NCBI RefSeq assembly: GCF_000340435.2
Contig: NZ_CP011883.2
Span: 2,588,687 to 2,652,686 of the forward strand
Direction of reading: 5' to 3'
Origin: Mycobacterium haemophilum DSM 44634
GTDB taxonomy: Bacteria; Actinomycetota; Actinomycetes; Mycobacteriales; Mycobacteriaceae
DNA length: 64,000 nucleotides
Positions within the stretch are counted from its first letter, which is position 1; every line of letters starts with the position of its first letter. The position numbers and the translations under genes were made by a program. The notes beneath the pieces were generated by a model. It made no database searches and was not told where the DNA came from. It was given only the letters and a program-made list of their open reading frames with translations. Of the stretch, positions 1-8,784 are shown piece after piece.

Positions 1-624
1 AGGTGCGGTCCTCTTTGTTGAGCCCACGCACCGGCCCGACGAGCTCCTCACCGTGGGAGTCCTTGCCTTCCGGCTTGGAGACCATGGCCTTTTTGCGGGT
101 CGGATCGGCCCCGTCGTAGGTCAAGGTGCCGTCTTTGAAATTGACTCGCTGGTAACCGAACTTCCAGTTCCATTGGAAGGCCGTGACGTCGATGACGACT
201 TCGGGATCCTTGGCCAGGTGCAGCATCTTCTCCTGCACTACCACGGTGAAATAGAACAGCACCGAGATGATGAGGAACGGCGTCACGGTCAGCACCAGCT
301 CCAGCGGCATGTTGTAGCCGAATTGGCGCGGCAACTCGGTGTCGGTTGTTTTCTTCCGATGGAAGATGGCCGACCAGAAAATGAGGCCCCACACAATGAC
401 ACCGACAACCAGGGACGCGATCACCGCACCGATCCACAGCTCTCGGTTGAGGTGGGCCTCCGGGGTGATTCCTTCCGGCCAGCCCATGGCCAACGCGTCC
501 GACCAGCTGCATCCGCTCAGGGTGACTGCCAGCACGCCCAGCGTCACGGCCAGCGCCAGCAGCCGAAGACGACGGGAGACACCCCGACCGACACGTTGCG
601 AACGGACTGGCTCGCGAGCTGTCA
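1..624 (-). CDS. ctaC: Cytochrome c oxidase subunit II, N-terminal part (runs off window)
   Basis: Subunit II of the aa3-type cytochrome c oxidase carries the CuA site and passes electrons from the bc1-c branch to the haem-copper core at the outer face of the membrane. The frame starts at a GTG at 624 with a GGAGG element about 9 bases upstream. An Arg-rich stretch and a hydrophobic helix end in a lipobox (LSGC, Cys near residue 39), so it is probably a lipoprotein. Two transmembrane helices follow, one after LNRELWIGAVIA and one in the PLELVLTVTPFLIISVLFYF stretch, then the FQWNWKFGYQRVNF segment of the periplasmic domain. The CuA ligands lie beyond the window edge. Divergent from asnB. Confidence 0.95.
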
Positions 625-782
625 CCTTGGCGCCTCCTGTATCACAAGCTGGGCCGATTCGGGGCTAACCCGCTTCAAGGCGGGATTCGTCGGCTAACTC
701 GGATGTCGAATACTACGCAGCGTAGACCACGGCACTCGCCCGGGCGACGATGCGGGCCCCGAATACGGCATACTGGGGCGCC

Positions 783-2744
783 GTGTGTGGACTGCTGGCA
801 TTCGTAGCGGACCCGGCCCGCGCTGCTAGCCCGACCGCCACAGCTGTGCAGGCCGACAATGCCATTGCCCGCGCGTTGCAGGCAATGCGTCACCGCGGGC
901 CCGACGAGCCAGGCACCTGGTCCGACCCCGATGCCGACGGGGCTGTAGTGTTCGGTTTCAACCGGTTGTCCATCATCGACATCGCGCATTCGCATCAGCC
1001 GCTGCGGTGGGGGCCGCCGGAGACACCCGACCGCTACGTCCTGGTATTCAACGGCGAGATCTACAACTACCTGGAGCTGCGCAACGAGCTGGCCACCCGG
1101 CACGGCGCCGCGTTCGCCACCGACGGCGACGGTGAATCTATCGTCGCCGGCTTCCACTACTGGGGCACCGACGTGTTAACGCGGCTGCGCGGCATGTTCG
1201 CCTTCGCGCTGTGGGACACCATTACCCGCGAATTGTTCTGTGCCCGCGACCCTTTCGGGATCAAGCCGCTGTTCATGGCGACCGGCACCGGCGGCACCGC
1301 GGTGGCCAGCGAAAAGAAGTGCCTGCTTGACCTGGCCGACGTGGTCGGATTCGACACGCAGCTTGATGCCCGGGCGCTGCAGCACTACACGGTCCTGCAG
1401 TACGTGCCCGAGCCCGAGACGCTGCATCGCGGGGTGCGCCGACTCGAATCGGGCTGCTACGCCCGCATCCGTCCCGGACAGCTCGAACCGGCGATCACCC
1501 GCTACTTCGTGCCACGGTTTGCCGCCACACCGATCACCAGCGACACCCAACAGGCCCGCTACGACGAAATCACCGCGGTGCTTGCGGATTCGGTGGCCAA
1601 GCACATGCGCGCCGACGTCACCGTCGGCGCGTTTCTGTCCGGCGGTATCGACTCCACGGCCATCGCGGCGCTGGCGATCCGGCACAATCCGCGCCTGATT
1701 ACGTTTACCACCGGCTTCGAGCGTGAGGGATTCTCCGAGATCGACGTGGCGGCGGCCTCGGCCGAGGCAATCGGTGCGCGCCACATCGCCAAGGTGGTCC
1801 ACGCCGACGAGTTCGTCGCCGCCCTACCGGAGATCGTCTGGTACCTCGATGAGCCGGTTGCCGACCCGGCCCTGGTCCCGCTGTTCTTCGTCGCCCGCGA
1901 AGCCCGCAAGCACGTCAAGGTGGTGCTGTCCGGAGAGGGCGCCGACGAGCTGTTCGGCGGCTACACAATCTACCGGGAGCCGCTGTCGTTGAAGCCCTTC
2001 GACTACCTACCCGGGCCACTGCGACGCTCGATGGGCACGGTGTCCAAACCACTGCCCGAAGGGATGCGGGGCAAGAGCCTGCTACATCGCGGATCGCTCA
2101 CGCTCGAGGAGCGCTACTACGGCAATGCCCGCAGTTTCTCGGACGCGCAGTTGCGGGCTGTGCTACCCGGGTTCCGTGCGGACTGGACCCACACCGATGT
2201 CACGGCAGCGTGGTACGCCGAATCCGACGGCTGGGACCCGGTGGCCCGCATGCAGCACATCGACCTGTTCACCTGGCTGCGCGGCGACATTCTGGTCAAG
2301 GCCGACAAGATGACAATGGCCAACTCGCTGGAGCTGCGGGTGCCGTTCCTTGATCCCGAAGTGTTCGCCGTGGCGTCCCGGTTGCCCGTGCAGGCGAAGA
2401 TCACCCGCACCACCACGAAATACGCGCTGCGGCGTGCGCTGGAACCCATCGTCCCGGCACATGTGCTGCACCGACCCAAGCTCGGGTTCCCGGTCCCGAT
2501 CCGGCATTGGCTGCGCGCCGGCGAACTGCTGGAGTGGGCGTACGCGATGGTCGACTCGTCGCAGGCCGAGCATCTGGTCGACCTAGCCGCCGTGCGCCGG
2601 ATGCTTGACGAACACCGAGGTGGCATCAGCGATCACAGTCGCCGGCTGTGGACGGTGCTGATCTTTATGCTGTGGCACGCCATCTTCGTCGAGCACAGCG
2701 TGGTGCCACAGATCAGTGAGCCGCGGTATCCGGTGCAGCTTTAA
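783..2744 (+). CDS. asnB: Glutamine-hydrolysing asparagine synthetase
   Basis: Converts aspartate, glutamine and ATP to asparagine. In mycobacteria Rv2201-type AsnB has also been linked to amidation of the peptidoglycan diaminopimelate residue, so the substrate may be wall precursor. The start chosen is GTG at 783, giving VCGLLAF, because class II glutamine amidotransferases need Cys as the residue after the initiator. The upstream ATG at 750 would bury this nucleophile. The amidotransferase half has RHRGPDEPG and NGEIYNY. The synthetase half has the PP-loop LSGGIDST near residue 285 and GEGADELFGGY. The 653-residue length fits the family. It converges with adoK and the two stop codons overlap by 4 bases. 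Confidence 0.95.
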   Translation: MCGLLAFVADPARAASPTATAVQADNAIARALQAMRHRGPDEPGTWSDPDADGAVVFGFNRLSIIDIAHSHQPLRWGPPETPDRYVLVFNGEIYNYLELRNELATRHGAAFATDGDGESIVAGFHYWGTDVLTRLRGMFAFALWDTITRELFCARDPFGIKPLFMATGTGGTAVASEKKCLLDLADVVGFDTQLDARALQHYTVLQYVPEPETLHRGVRRLESGCYARIRPGQLEPAITRYFVPRFAATPITSDTQQARYDEITAVLADSVAKHMRADVTVGAFLSGGIDSTAIAALAIRHNPRLITFTTGFEREGFSEIDVAAASAEAIGARHIAKVVHADEFVAALPEIVWYLDEPVADPALVPLFFVAREARKHVKVVLSGEGADELFGGYTIYREPLSLKPFDYLPGPLRRSMGTVSKPLPEGMRGKSLLHRGSLTLEERYYGNARSFSDAQLRAVLPGFRADWTHTDVTAAWYAESDGWDPVARMQHIDLFTWLRGDILVKADKMTMANSLELRVPFLDPEVFAVASRLPVQAKITRTTTKYALRRALEPIVPAHVLHRPKLGFPVPIRHWLRAGELLEWAYAMVDSSQAEHLVDLAAVRRMLDEHRGGISDHSRRLWTVLIFMLWHAIFVEHSVVPQISEPRYPVQL

Positions 2745-3715
2745 GCCAGGACAGCGGTGATCTCGGCGGCCGCGTCCTCCCCATAAGCGCCGGCTAGCCG
2801 GGTCGCCGCGACGTCGCGGTCCCAGCCCCACTCCTGGGTACCGGTTGACTCCAGCACCAACACCGCGACCAGCGAGCCCAGCTGCGCCGAACGCTCCAGG
2901 CTCAGGCCGGCGCTGCGTCCGGTCAGGAAACCGGCCCGGAACGCGTCACCCACGCCGGTGGGATCAACCTGGCCTGTCTCCGGCACCACACCGACGTGCA
3001 CACAGGTGCCGTCGCGTTCTACCAGGTCCACGCCCTTGGCGCCCAGCGTGGTCACCCGCAGTTGGACCTGCGCCATCACGTCGGCCTCCGACCAGCCGGT
3101 CTTGGACAGCAGCAGGTCCCATTCGTAGTCGTTGGTGAACAAGTAAGTGGCGCCGTCGATGAGGTTGCGGATTTCCTCGCCAGATAGCCGCGCCAGCTGC
3201 TGGGAGGGGTCAGCGGCGAAGGCCAGCCCGAGCTTGCGGCACTCCTGGGTGTGCCCCAGCATGGCGGCCGGGTCGTTGGCCCCGATGATCACCAATTCCG
3301 GCGTGCCGATGGTCGCGATCGCGTCGGCGAGCTTGATGTTGCGGGCCTCCGACATGGCGCCGGTATAGAACGATCCGATCTGGGCCATGGCCAGGTCGGT
3401 GGTGCAGACAAAACGCGCCGTGTGCGCGGTCTTGGAGATCAGCACGCTGTCGCAGTTGACTCCATGACTTTGCAGCCAACTGCGATAGTCGGCGAAGTCG
3501 TCGCCGGCCGCGCCGATCAGTGCGACGTCACCACCCAGCACGCCGATCGCGTAAGCCATGTTTCCGGCCACGCCACCACGATGAATCACCAAGTCGTCGA
3601 CCAGGAAGCTGAGCGAGACCTTGTGCAAATTGTCGACGAGCAGCTGCTCGGAGAATCGGCCCGGAAACCGCATCAGATGGTCAGTCGCAATCGAACCGGT
3701 TACAGCGATCGTCAC
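2741..3715 (-). CDS. adoK: Adenosine kinase (PfkB/ribokinase family)
   Basis: Phosphorylates adenosine to AMP in purine salvage. The mycobacterial enzyme belongs to the bacterial PfkB type and not to the eukaryotic adenosine kinase type; older annotation calls it cbhK. The 324-residue protein has the N-terminal PfkB motif around GGVAGNMAYAIGVLGG and the C-terminal signature GVGDAFRAGF, in which Asp is the catalytic base. Its length and position between asnB and the Rv2203-type gene agree with Rv2202c. It is a single gene convergent with asnB, with overlapping stops. Confidence 0.93.
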   Translation of the reverse strand: MTIAVTGSIATDHLMRFPGRFSEQLLVDNLHKVSLSFLVDDLVIHRGGVAGNMAYAIGVLGGDVALIGAAGDDFADYRSWLQSHGVNCDSVLISKTAHTARFVCTTDLAMAQIGSFYTGAMSEARNIKLADAIATIGTPELVIIGANDPAAMLGHTQECRKLGLAFAADPSQQLARLSGEEIRNLIDGATYLFTNDYEWDLLLSKTGWSEADVMAQVQLRVTTLGAKGVDLVERDGTCVHVGVVPETGQVDPTGVGDAFRAGFLTGRSAGLSLERSAQLGSLVAVLVLESTGTQEWGWDRDVAATRLAGAYGEDAAAEITAVLA

Positions 3716-3917
3716 CAGATCTCACCCTTCGTTCATCAAGTCGTTTAACCTACCCACGGATACCAGCGTCGCGGCTAGCCTCGATGCATCCACGGCCGCG
3801 GGCAGGTGTTGCGCTAGCCTGCCTAGAGAGTTCGTCTGGTTGCCCTAAACGCCAATGTTGAGCGGCAACTGCTCACTAACTACTCATAGCCCCGTCCACC
3901 ACCGCAGGAGAACCACG

Positions 3918-4571
3918 ATGGCCGGTCCGCATACGCCGAATCCTACTGTCGGCACCGACGGACCGCCGCCTTATACCGACGCCGCCTTCGCAACCACCCA
4001 GTCCGCCATCCACGTAGACGACGCGACGCCCGCCTATCCCGGGATGCTGCCACCGCCGGTGTCGTATCCGAGGCGACGGCCAAAGCGGCTGATCATCAGC
4101 GTGTTGGTGGCTATCGCGCTGGTAGCCGCGATGACGGCGGCGATCGTCTACGGGGTTCGCACCAACGGGTCTAAAACCGGGGGCACATTCTCCGAGACGA
4201 CGGCCAAGACCGCGATTCAGGGCTATCTGGACGCCCTCGAACAGCGCGACGTCGACACCATCGCCCGCAACGCGCTGTGCGGTATTTACGACGCCGTCCG
4301 CGACCGGCGGCCCGACCAGGCGCTGGCGCGGCTGAGCAGCGACGCATTCCGCAAGCAGTTCTCCGAGGTCGAGCTGACCTCGATCGACAAGATCGTGTAC
4401 TGGTCGCCGTATCAGGCCCAGGTGCTATTCACCATGCGGGCATCGCCGGCCACCGGAGGCCCGATGCGTGGGCAGCTACAAGGTGTCGCACAGTTGCTTT
4501 ACCAGCGCAGCCAGGCCCGCAGCCAGGTCTTGGTGTGCTCGTACATGCTGCGCACCGCGGGCTCGCGCTAG
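3918..4571 (+). CDS. Single-pass membrane protein of unknown function (Rv2203-like)
   Basis: Start taken at ATG 3918 behind AGGAGAACCACG; an upstream in-frame ATG at 3855 lacks a comparable site. The 217 residues comprise a Pro-rich cytoplasmic N-terminus (PPPVSYPRRRPKR), one transmembrane helix at about residues 57-78 (RLIISVLVAIALVAAMTAA), and an outer domain of about 130 residues with a KTAIQGYLDALEQRD helix of the kind seen in mycobacterial NTF2-like or Mce-associated lipoprotein domains. Two cysteines (ALCGIYD, LVCSYM) in the outer domain could form a disulfide. Function is unknown. Its stop lies 2 bases from that of the convergent erpA-like gene. Confidence 0.85.
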   Translation: MAGPHTPNPTVGTDGPPPYTDAAFATTQSAIHVDDATPAYPGMLPPPVSYPRRRPKRLIISVLVAIALVAAMTAAIVYGVRTNGSKTGGTFSETTAKTAIQGYLDALEQRDVDTIARNALCGIYDAVRDRRPDQALARLSSDAFRKQFSEVELTSIDKIVYWSPYQAQVLFTMRASPATGGPMRGQLQGVAQLLYQRSQARSQVLVCSYMLRTAGSR

Positions 4572-4573
4572 CC

Positions 4574-4930
4574 TCAGTTGAACGAATCCCCGCAGGCGCA
4601 GGAGCCACTGGCGTTGGGGTTGTCGATGGTAAAGCCCTGCTTCTCGATGGTGTCCACGAAATCAATCGACGCGCCGTCCACATAGGGCGCGCTCATCCGG
4701 TCCACCGTCAAGGTCACACCACCGAACTCCGCGGTGAGATCGCCGTCCAGGGTCCGGTCGTCGAAGAAGAGGTTGTACCGCAGCCCTGCGCACCCACCCG
4801 GCTGAACCGCGATACGCAGCGCCAGGTCGTCACGGCCCTCTTGGTCCAGCAGCGACTTCGCCTTGGTGGCAGCGGCATCGGTCAGGATCACTCCGTGGGT
4901 CTTGGCGCTTGACTCGTTCTGCACCGTCAT
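4574..4930 (-). CDS. erpA: A-type iron-sulfur carrier (HesB/IscA/ErpA family)
   Basis: Small carrier that delivers Fe-S clusters to apo-enzymes. The start is ATG 4930 with AGGAG 6 bases upstream, giving MTVQNESSAK and 118 residues. The three conserved cysteines are visible: one in QPGGCAGLRY and two in the C-terminal GSCACGDSF. The Rv2204c ortholog is an essential gene in H37Rv by published transposon screens. Likely clients nearby include LipA, a double-cluster enzyme about 13 kb away, though that is only inference. The gene symbol follows family assignment and not experiment. Confidence 0.92.
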   Translation of the reverse strand: MTVQNESSAKTHGVILTDAAATKAKSLLDQEGRDDLALRIAVQPGGCAGLRYNLFFDDRTLDGDLTAEFGGVTLTVDRMSAPYVDGASIDFVDTIEKQGFTIDNPNASGSCACGDSFN

Positions 4931-4980
4931 TGCTTCTCCTACATGCATCATTATTGGGGTGGGTTCGCCAGCCCATCGCC

Positions 4981-6057
4981 TTAACGGTACCTTGCAACGC
5001 CGCTATTCCCGAGTCGCTCCGCGACAACAGACGCCAAACCCATGAGCTGGTTGGCCGCGTCGGCCTGCGCCAGCCGCACCGAACCGGCGTATTCGGCAAT
5101 CGACAACGCAGCCATAATGCCCGCTAATCGAGACGCGGACTTGTCCAGGCACACCTGCCCGGCCAGCACCACCACCGGAATGCCCAGCGGACCGGCCGCG
5201 TCGGCAAGCGAGCCAACTACCTTTCCGCGCAGGGACTGCTCGTCGAACCGGCCCTCACCGGTGACAATCAGCTCGGCCGCGGCAAGGTCGTCGGCCAAGT
5301 GGGTGTGTTCGGCGATGATTGCCGCGCCGGACTCGCACTGGCCGCCCAGCGCAAGCAACCCGGCGCCGATACCACCGCCGGCGCCCGCACCCGGCTCGGC
5401 GCTGACGTCGCGTCCGGCCGCGTCCTCCATTTCGAGCGCCCACGCCTCGAGGCGGACTTCGAGCATTGCGACGGTAGTCGTGTCCGCGCCCTTCTGCGGC
5501 CCAAACACCCTGGCCGTGCCCCACGGCCCCAACAGCGGATATTCGACGTCTGAGGCGGCGACCAATTCGACGTCGGCCAGCTGTTGGCGGCCGCCGTCCA
5601 GGCCGCCGAGCTCAGCAATCATTCCTTGCCCGCCGTCGCTGGACGCGGTGCCTCCCAAACCGACAATGATCCGAGTCGCCCCGGCCCGCAGCGCCTCCGC
5701 GATGAGCTGCCCTACCCCCCTGCTGTGCGCCGACAGCGCGGTCTCCGGTGTGGGCGGACCACCAAGCAACGCCAGACCACACGCCTGCGCACACTCCAGG
5801 TAGGCGGTTGCCGAACCGGCATCGAACACCCACTCGGCGTCCACCAGGGCGTCCAGCGGTCCAGAAACCCGCAACCCCCGCAGCTCCCCCAGCCTGCTGG
5901 CCAGCACCTCGACGAAACCGGGGCCGCCGTCGGACTGGGGCGCGACCAGGAACCGATCGCCCGGACGTGACCGGGTCCAGCCAGTCGCGATCGCGGCAGC
6001 GGCCTGCACCGCGGACAAGCTGCCGCCGTAGCAATCCGGGGCCACCAGCACGCGCAT
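4981..6057 (-). CDS. Glycerate kinase family protein (GarK/GlxK type)
   Basis: Predicted to phosphorylate D-glycerate with ATP. Start taken at ATG 6057 (MRVLVAPDCYGG), which gives 358 residues, the length I recall for Rv2205c. An in-frame ATG at 6252 would add a 65-residue tail with no similarity and would overlap the divergent gene at 6233. Motifs include the N-terminal APDCYGGSLSA, SDGGPG, the Gly-rich GLGGTASSDGG and the C-terminal TGEGRFDEQS typical of this two-domain fold. Separated from the upstream erpA-like gene by about 50 bases on the same strand. Confidence 0.88.
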   Translation of the reverse strand: MRVLVAPDCYGGSLSAVQAAAAIATGWTRSRPGDRFLVAPQSDGGPGFVEVLASRLGELRGLRVSGPLDALVDAEWVFDAGSATAYLECAQACGLALLGGPPTPETALSAHSRGVGQLIAEALRAGATRIIVGLGGTASSDGGQGMIAELGGLDGGRQQLADVELVAASDVEYPLLGPWGTARVFGPQKGADTTTVAMLEVRLEAWALEMEDAAGRDVSAEPGAGAGGGIGAGLLALGGQCESGAAIIAEHTHLADDLAAAELIVTGEGRFDEQSLRGKVVGSLADAAGPLGIPVVVLAGQVCLDKSASRLAGIMAALSIAEYAGSVRLAQADAANQLMGLASVVAERLGNSGVARYR

Positions 6058-6232
6058 CGCGGGCAGCTGGATTCGGCCTGGCGCAAGGTCGTCGGTATCA
6101 TCATCCGAGGCCATCGAGCCGTCCATCACAGGTAGCCGTTCATCACACGTAAGAGTAGAGCCAAGTGACACTGGCGCACGCATAATACGGGCGCATTCCA
6201 GTGCCAGCTGCTGGCGAAGTAACCTGGCGACT

Positions 6233-6937
6233 GTGAAGCTGCTGGGCCGCAAGAAGAGCTACGAACAGGACACCGAGGCACCGGCGGCATCGGACGACAG
6301 GGCGAGTTCGGAGGCTAGTTCGGGGGCTAGGTCGCCGAACACACGCGGGTCGAGTACGACCGCCCCCAAGGGCCGGCCCACCCGCAAGCGCGACGATGCC
6401 GACCGACGCCACACGAAAAAAGGGCCGATTGCGCCGGCGCCGATGACTACCTCCGAGGCGCGGGCCCGGCGCAAGTCGCTGGCCCGCCCCAAGCTCAGCC
6501 GTGCGGAGCGCCGGGCCGAGCGGGCCGCCAGCCGGGCCCGGGTTGCGGATCGCCGGGAGCGCATGATGGCCGGCGAAGAGGCCTACCTGCTGCCACGCGA
6601 TCAGGGCCCGGTACGCCGCTACGTCCGGGACGTCGTGGATTCTCGGCGCAACGCGCTCGGCCTGTTCATGCCGTCAGCGCTGGCTCTGCTGTTCATTATG
6701 TTCGGGGTTCCGCAGCTGCAGCTGTACATGTCTCCAGCGATGCTGGTGCTGATGGCCGTGATGGGTATCGACGGAATCATCTTGGGCCGCAAGGTCAGCA
6801 AGCTGGTCGACGCGAAGTTTCCGTCCAACACCGAAAGCCGGTGGAAGCTGGGCCTTTACGCCACCGGCCGGGCATCCCAAATGCGCCGGCTGCGCGCACC
6901 CCGGCCCCAAGTCGAGCGCGGCAGCAGTGTCGGTTAA
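6233..6937 (+). CDS. DUF3043 membrane protein (Rv2206-like)
   Basis: 234 residues starting at GTG 6233. The first 120 residues are highly charged and Arg/Lys/Ala rich (RRAERAASRARVADRRER), followed by two adjacent transmembrane segments (NALGLFMPSALALLFIMFGV and MLVLMAVMGIDGIILG) and a basic C-terminus. This is the actinobacterial DUF3043 family, with no assigned function. The stop TAA shares its last base with the ATG of cobT, so the two are translationally coupled. The coupling does not by itself imply a role in cobalamin synthesis. Confidence 0.88.
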   Translation: MKLLGRKKSYEQDTEAPAASDDRASSEASSGARSPNTRGSSTTAPKGRPTRKRDDADRRHTKKGPIAPAPMTTSEARARRKSLARPKLSRAERRAERAASRARVADRRERMMAGEEAYLLPRDQGPVRRYVRDVVDSRRNALGLFMPSALALLFIMFGVPQLQLYMSPAMLVLMAVMGIDGIILGRKVSKLVDAKFPSNTESRWKLGLYATGRASQMRRLRAPRPQVERGSSVG

Positions 6938-7986
6938 TGGAGTTCGCGCCAGTGTCGCCGCCCGACGGCCGCGTCGCAGCCGCCGCCCGCGCTCGCCAGG
7001 ACACCCTGACCAAGCCGCGCGGCGCGTTGGGCCGTCTTGAAGACCTGTCGGTCTGGGTGGCGTCGTGCCAGGGCCAGTGTCCGCCACGGCAATTCCAGCG
7101 TGCCCGGATAGTGGTGTTCGCCGGCGACCACGGTGTCGCCCGGTCCGGGGTGTCGGCGTACCCGCCGCGGGTGACCACCCAGATGGTGGCCAACATCGAC
7201 CGCGGCGGGGCGGCAATCAATGTCCTAGCGGGTATCGCCGACGCGACGGTGCGAGTCGCGGATTTGGCGGTCGACGCGGACACGTTGTCGCCGCAGATCG
7301 GCATCCACAAAGTGCGACGCGGCAGCGGCGATATCGCGATCCAGGACGCGTTAACCGAGGACGAGGCTGCCCGCGCGATCACAGCCGGTCAACGCATCGC
7401 CGACGAAGAAGTCGACTGCGGCGCTGACCTGCTCATCGCCGGCGATCTGGGGATTGGAAACACCACTGCGGCAGCGGTTTTGGTGGCGGCGTTGACGAAC
7501 GCCGAACCGGTCGCCGTGGTGGGTTTCGGCACCGGGATCGATGACGCCGGCTGGGCACGCAAAACGGCTGCGGTGCGCGATGCCCTGTTTCGGGCACGGC
7601 TGGTTTTGCCCGACCCGGTCGGGTTGTTGCGCTGCTGCGGCGGCGCCGACCTGGCCGCGATGGCGGGCTTCTGTGCGCAGGCAGCGGTACGGCGTACCCC
7701 GTTGCTGCTCGACGGCTTGGCGGTGACGGCGGCCGCCCTGGTCGCCGAGCGCCTGGCACCGGGCGCCCGGCAGTGGTGGCAGGCCGGTCACCGGTCCACC
7801 GAACCTGGTCATGACCTGGCTTTGGCGGCTTTGGGCTTGGACCCGATTCTGGACCTGCGCATGCGGCTGGGCGAAGGCACCGGCGCCGCGGCGGCGCTAC
7901 CGGTGCTGCGCGCCGCGGTGGCCGCGTTGTCGTCAATGACGACCTTCACCGAAGCTGATGTAGCCGGTCCGGCGACCTCGCTGTGA
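6937..7986 (+). CDS. cobT: Nicotinate-nucleotide--dimethylbenzimidazole phosphoribosyltransferase
   Basis: Activates 5,6-dimethylbenzimidazole to alpha-ribazole phosphate for the lower ligand of cobalamin. Start taken at ATG 6937 inside TAATG with the upstream stop; 349 residues. Visible motifs are PRGALGRLEDL near the N-terminus, FAGDHGVARSGVSAYP, GDLGIGNTTAAA in the phosphate-binding region and MRLGEGTGAAAALPVL, which carries the catalytic Glu near the C-terminus. It overlaps cobS by the TGATG junction, so the last two steps of nucleotide loop assembly are encoded together. Confidence 0.95.
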   Translation: MEFAPVSPPDGRVAAAARARQDTLTKPRGALGRLEDLSVWVASCQGQCPPRQFQRARIVVFAGDHGVARSGVSAYPPRVTTQMVANIDRGGAAINVLAGIADATVRVADLAVDADTLSPQIGIHKVRRGSGDIAIQDALTEDEAARAITAGQRIADEEVDCGADLLIAGDLGIGNTTAAAVLVAALTNAEPVAVVGFGTGIDDAGWARKTAAVRDALFRARLVLPDPVGLLRCCGGADLAAMAGFCAQAAVRRTPLLLDGLAVTAAALVAERLAPGARQWWQAGHRSTEPGHDLALAALGLDPILDLRMRLGEGTGAAAALPVLRAAVAALSSMTTFTEADVAGPATSL

Positions 7987-8723
7987 TGCGTTCGTTGGCA
8001 ACAGCCTTCGCCTTCGGAACGGTTATCCCGGTGCCGAAGGCCGGGCGCGACCCTATGGGTCGCGGCTCCATGACCGCACTTCCAGTGGTCGGCGCCGCGT
8101 TGGGAGCGTTGGCCGCGACCGTTACATGGTGCGGCACTTTGTTTTTCGGCCCGTCTAGCGCACTGCCCGGGCTGCTCGCCGTGACGGCACTGCTGCTCGC
8201 GACCCGCGGGCTGCACATCGATGGCGTCGCCGATACGGCTGACGGGCTGGGCTGCTACGGGCCGCCGCAGCGGGCGCTTGCGGTGATGCGCGACGGGTCA
8301 ACCGGACCATTCGGGGTGGCGGCTGTCGTATTGGCAATCACGGTGCAGGGGCTGGCGTTCTCGATGCTGAACACGGCGGGCATCGTCCTGGCTGTGTTCG
8401 CCGGCCGGGTCACCGCGGTGCTGGCGTGTCGCCGGTCGGTGCCGGCCGCCGACGGCAGCGCCCTGGGCGCGCGCGTCGCCGGCACCCAACCCGCCCCGGT
8501 GGTCGCGGCCTGGCTCGTCGTGCTGCTTGCCGTTTCGCTGATCGCAGGCCCGCGACCGTGGCAGGGGCCGGTCGCGGTGCTGGTGGCGGTGTGCTGCGGC
8601 GCGGCCCTGGTGGCGCACTGTGTGCGCCGGTTCGGCGGCATCAGCGGTGACGTGCTGGGCGCCGCGATCGAACTCACCACGACGGCCAGTGCGCTGGCGC
8701 TCGCGGCCCTAGCTCGAACGTGA
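7983..8723 (+). CDS. cobS: Adenosylcobinamide-GDP ribazoletransferase (cobalamin synthase)
   Basis: Integral membrane enzyme that joins adenosylcobinamide-GDP with alpha-ribazole (phosphate), the product of the cobT step. 246 residues, mostly hydrophobic with about six helices. The metal-binding Asp motif HIDGVADTADGLG and the following DGSTGPFG loop are intact. The frame can start at GTG 7983 or ATG 7986, both overlapping the cobT stop. In H37Rv I recall the Rv2209 membrane gene downstream; here a hairpin and the convergent ilvE follow within 62 bases. Confidence 0.95.
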   Translation: MMRSLATAFAFGTVIPVPKAGRDPMGRGSMTALPVVGAALGALAATVTWCGTLFFGPSSALPGLLAVTALLLATRGLHIDGVADTADGLGCYGPPQRALAVMRDGSTGPFGVAAVVLAITVQGLAFSMLNTAGIVLAVFAGRVTAVLACRRSVPAADGSALGARVAGTQPAPVVAAWLVVLLAVSLIAGPRPWQGPVAVLVAVCCGAALVAHCVRRFGGISGDVLGAAIELTTTASALALAALART

Positions 8724-8725
8724 AG

Positions 8726-8759
8726 CTGGCCGCACAGTCGTCGCCGAATGTGCGGCCAG
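8726..8759. terminator. Hairpin between convergent cobS and ilvE
   Basis: CTGGCCGCACA at 8726-8736 pairs perfectly with TGTGCGGCCAG at 8749-8759 around a 12-base loop. It sits just past the cobS stop and before the ilvE stop on the other strand, so it could terminate both. No U-tract follows, as is usual in mycobacteria. Nearby sequence is shared with the hairpin region after aceE. Confidence 0.6.
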
Positions 8760-8784
8760 CCGCACGCTCGGCGGTGAAACGGTC

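Noticed and set aside
48..512. 154-codon minus frame at the window start
   Set aside because: Out of frame with the recognisable cytochrome oxidase subunit II reading, which runs through the window edge.
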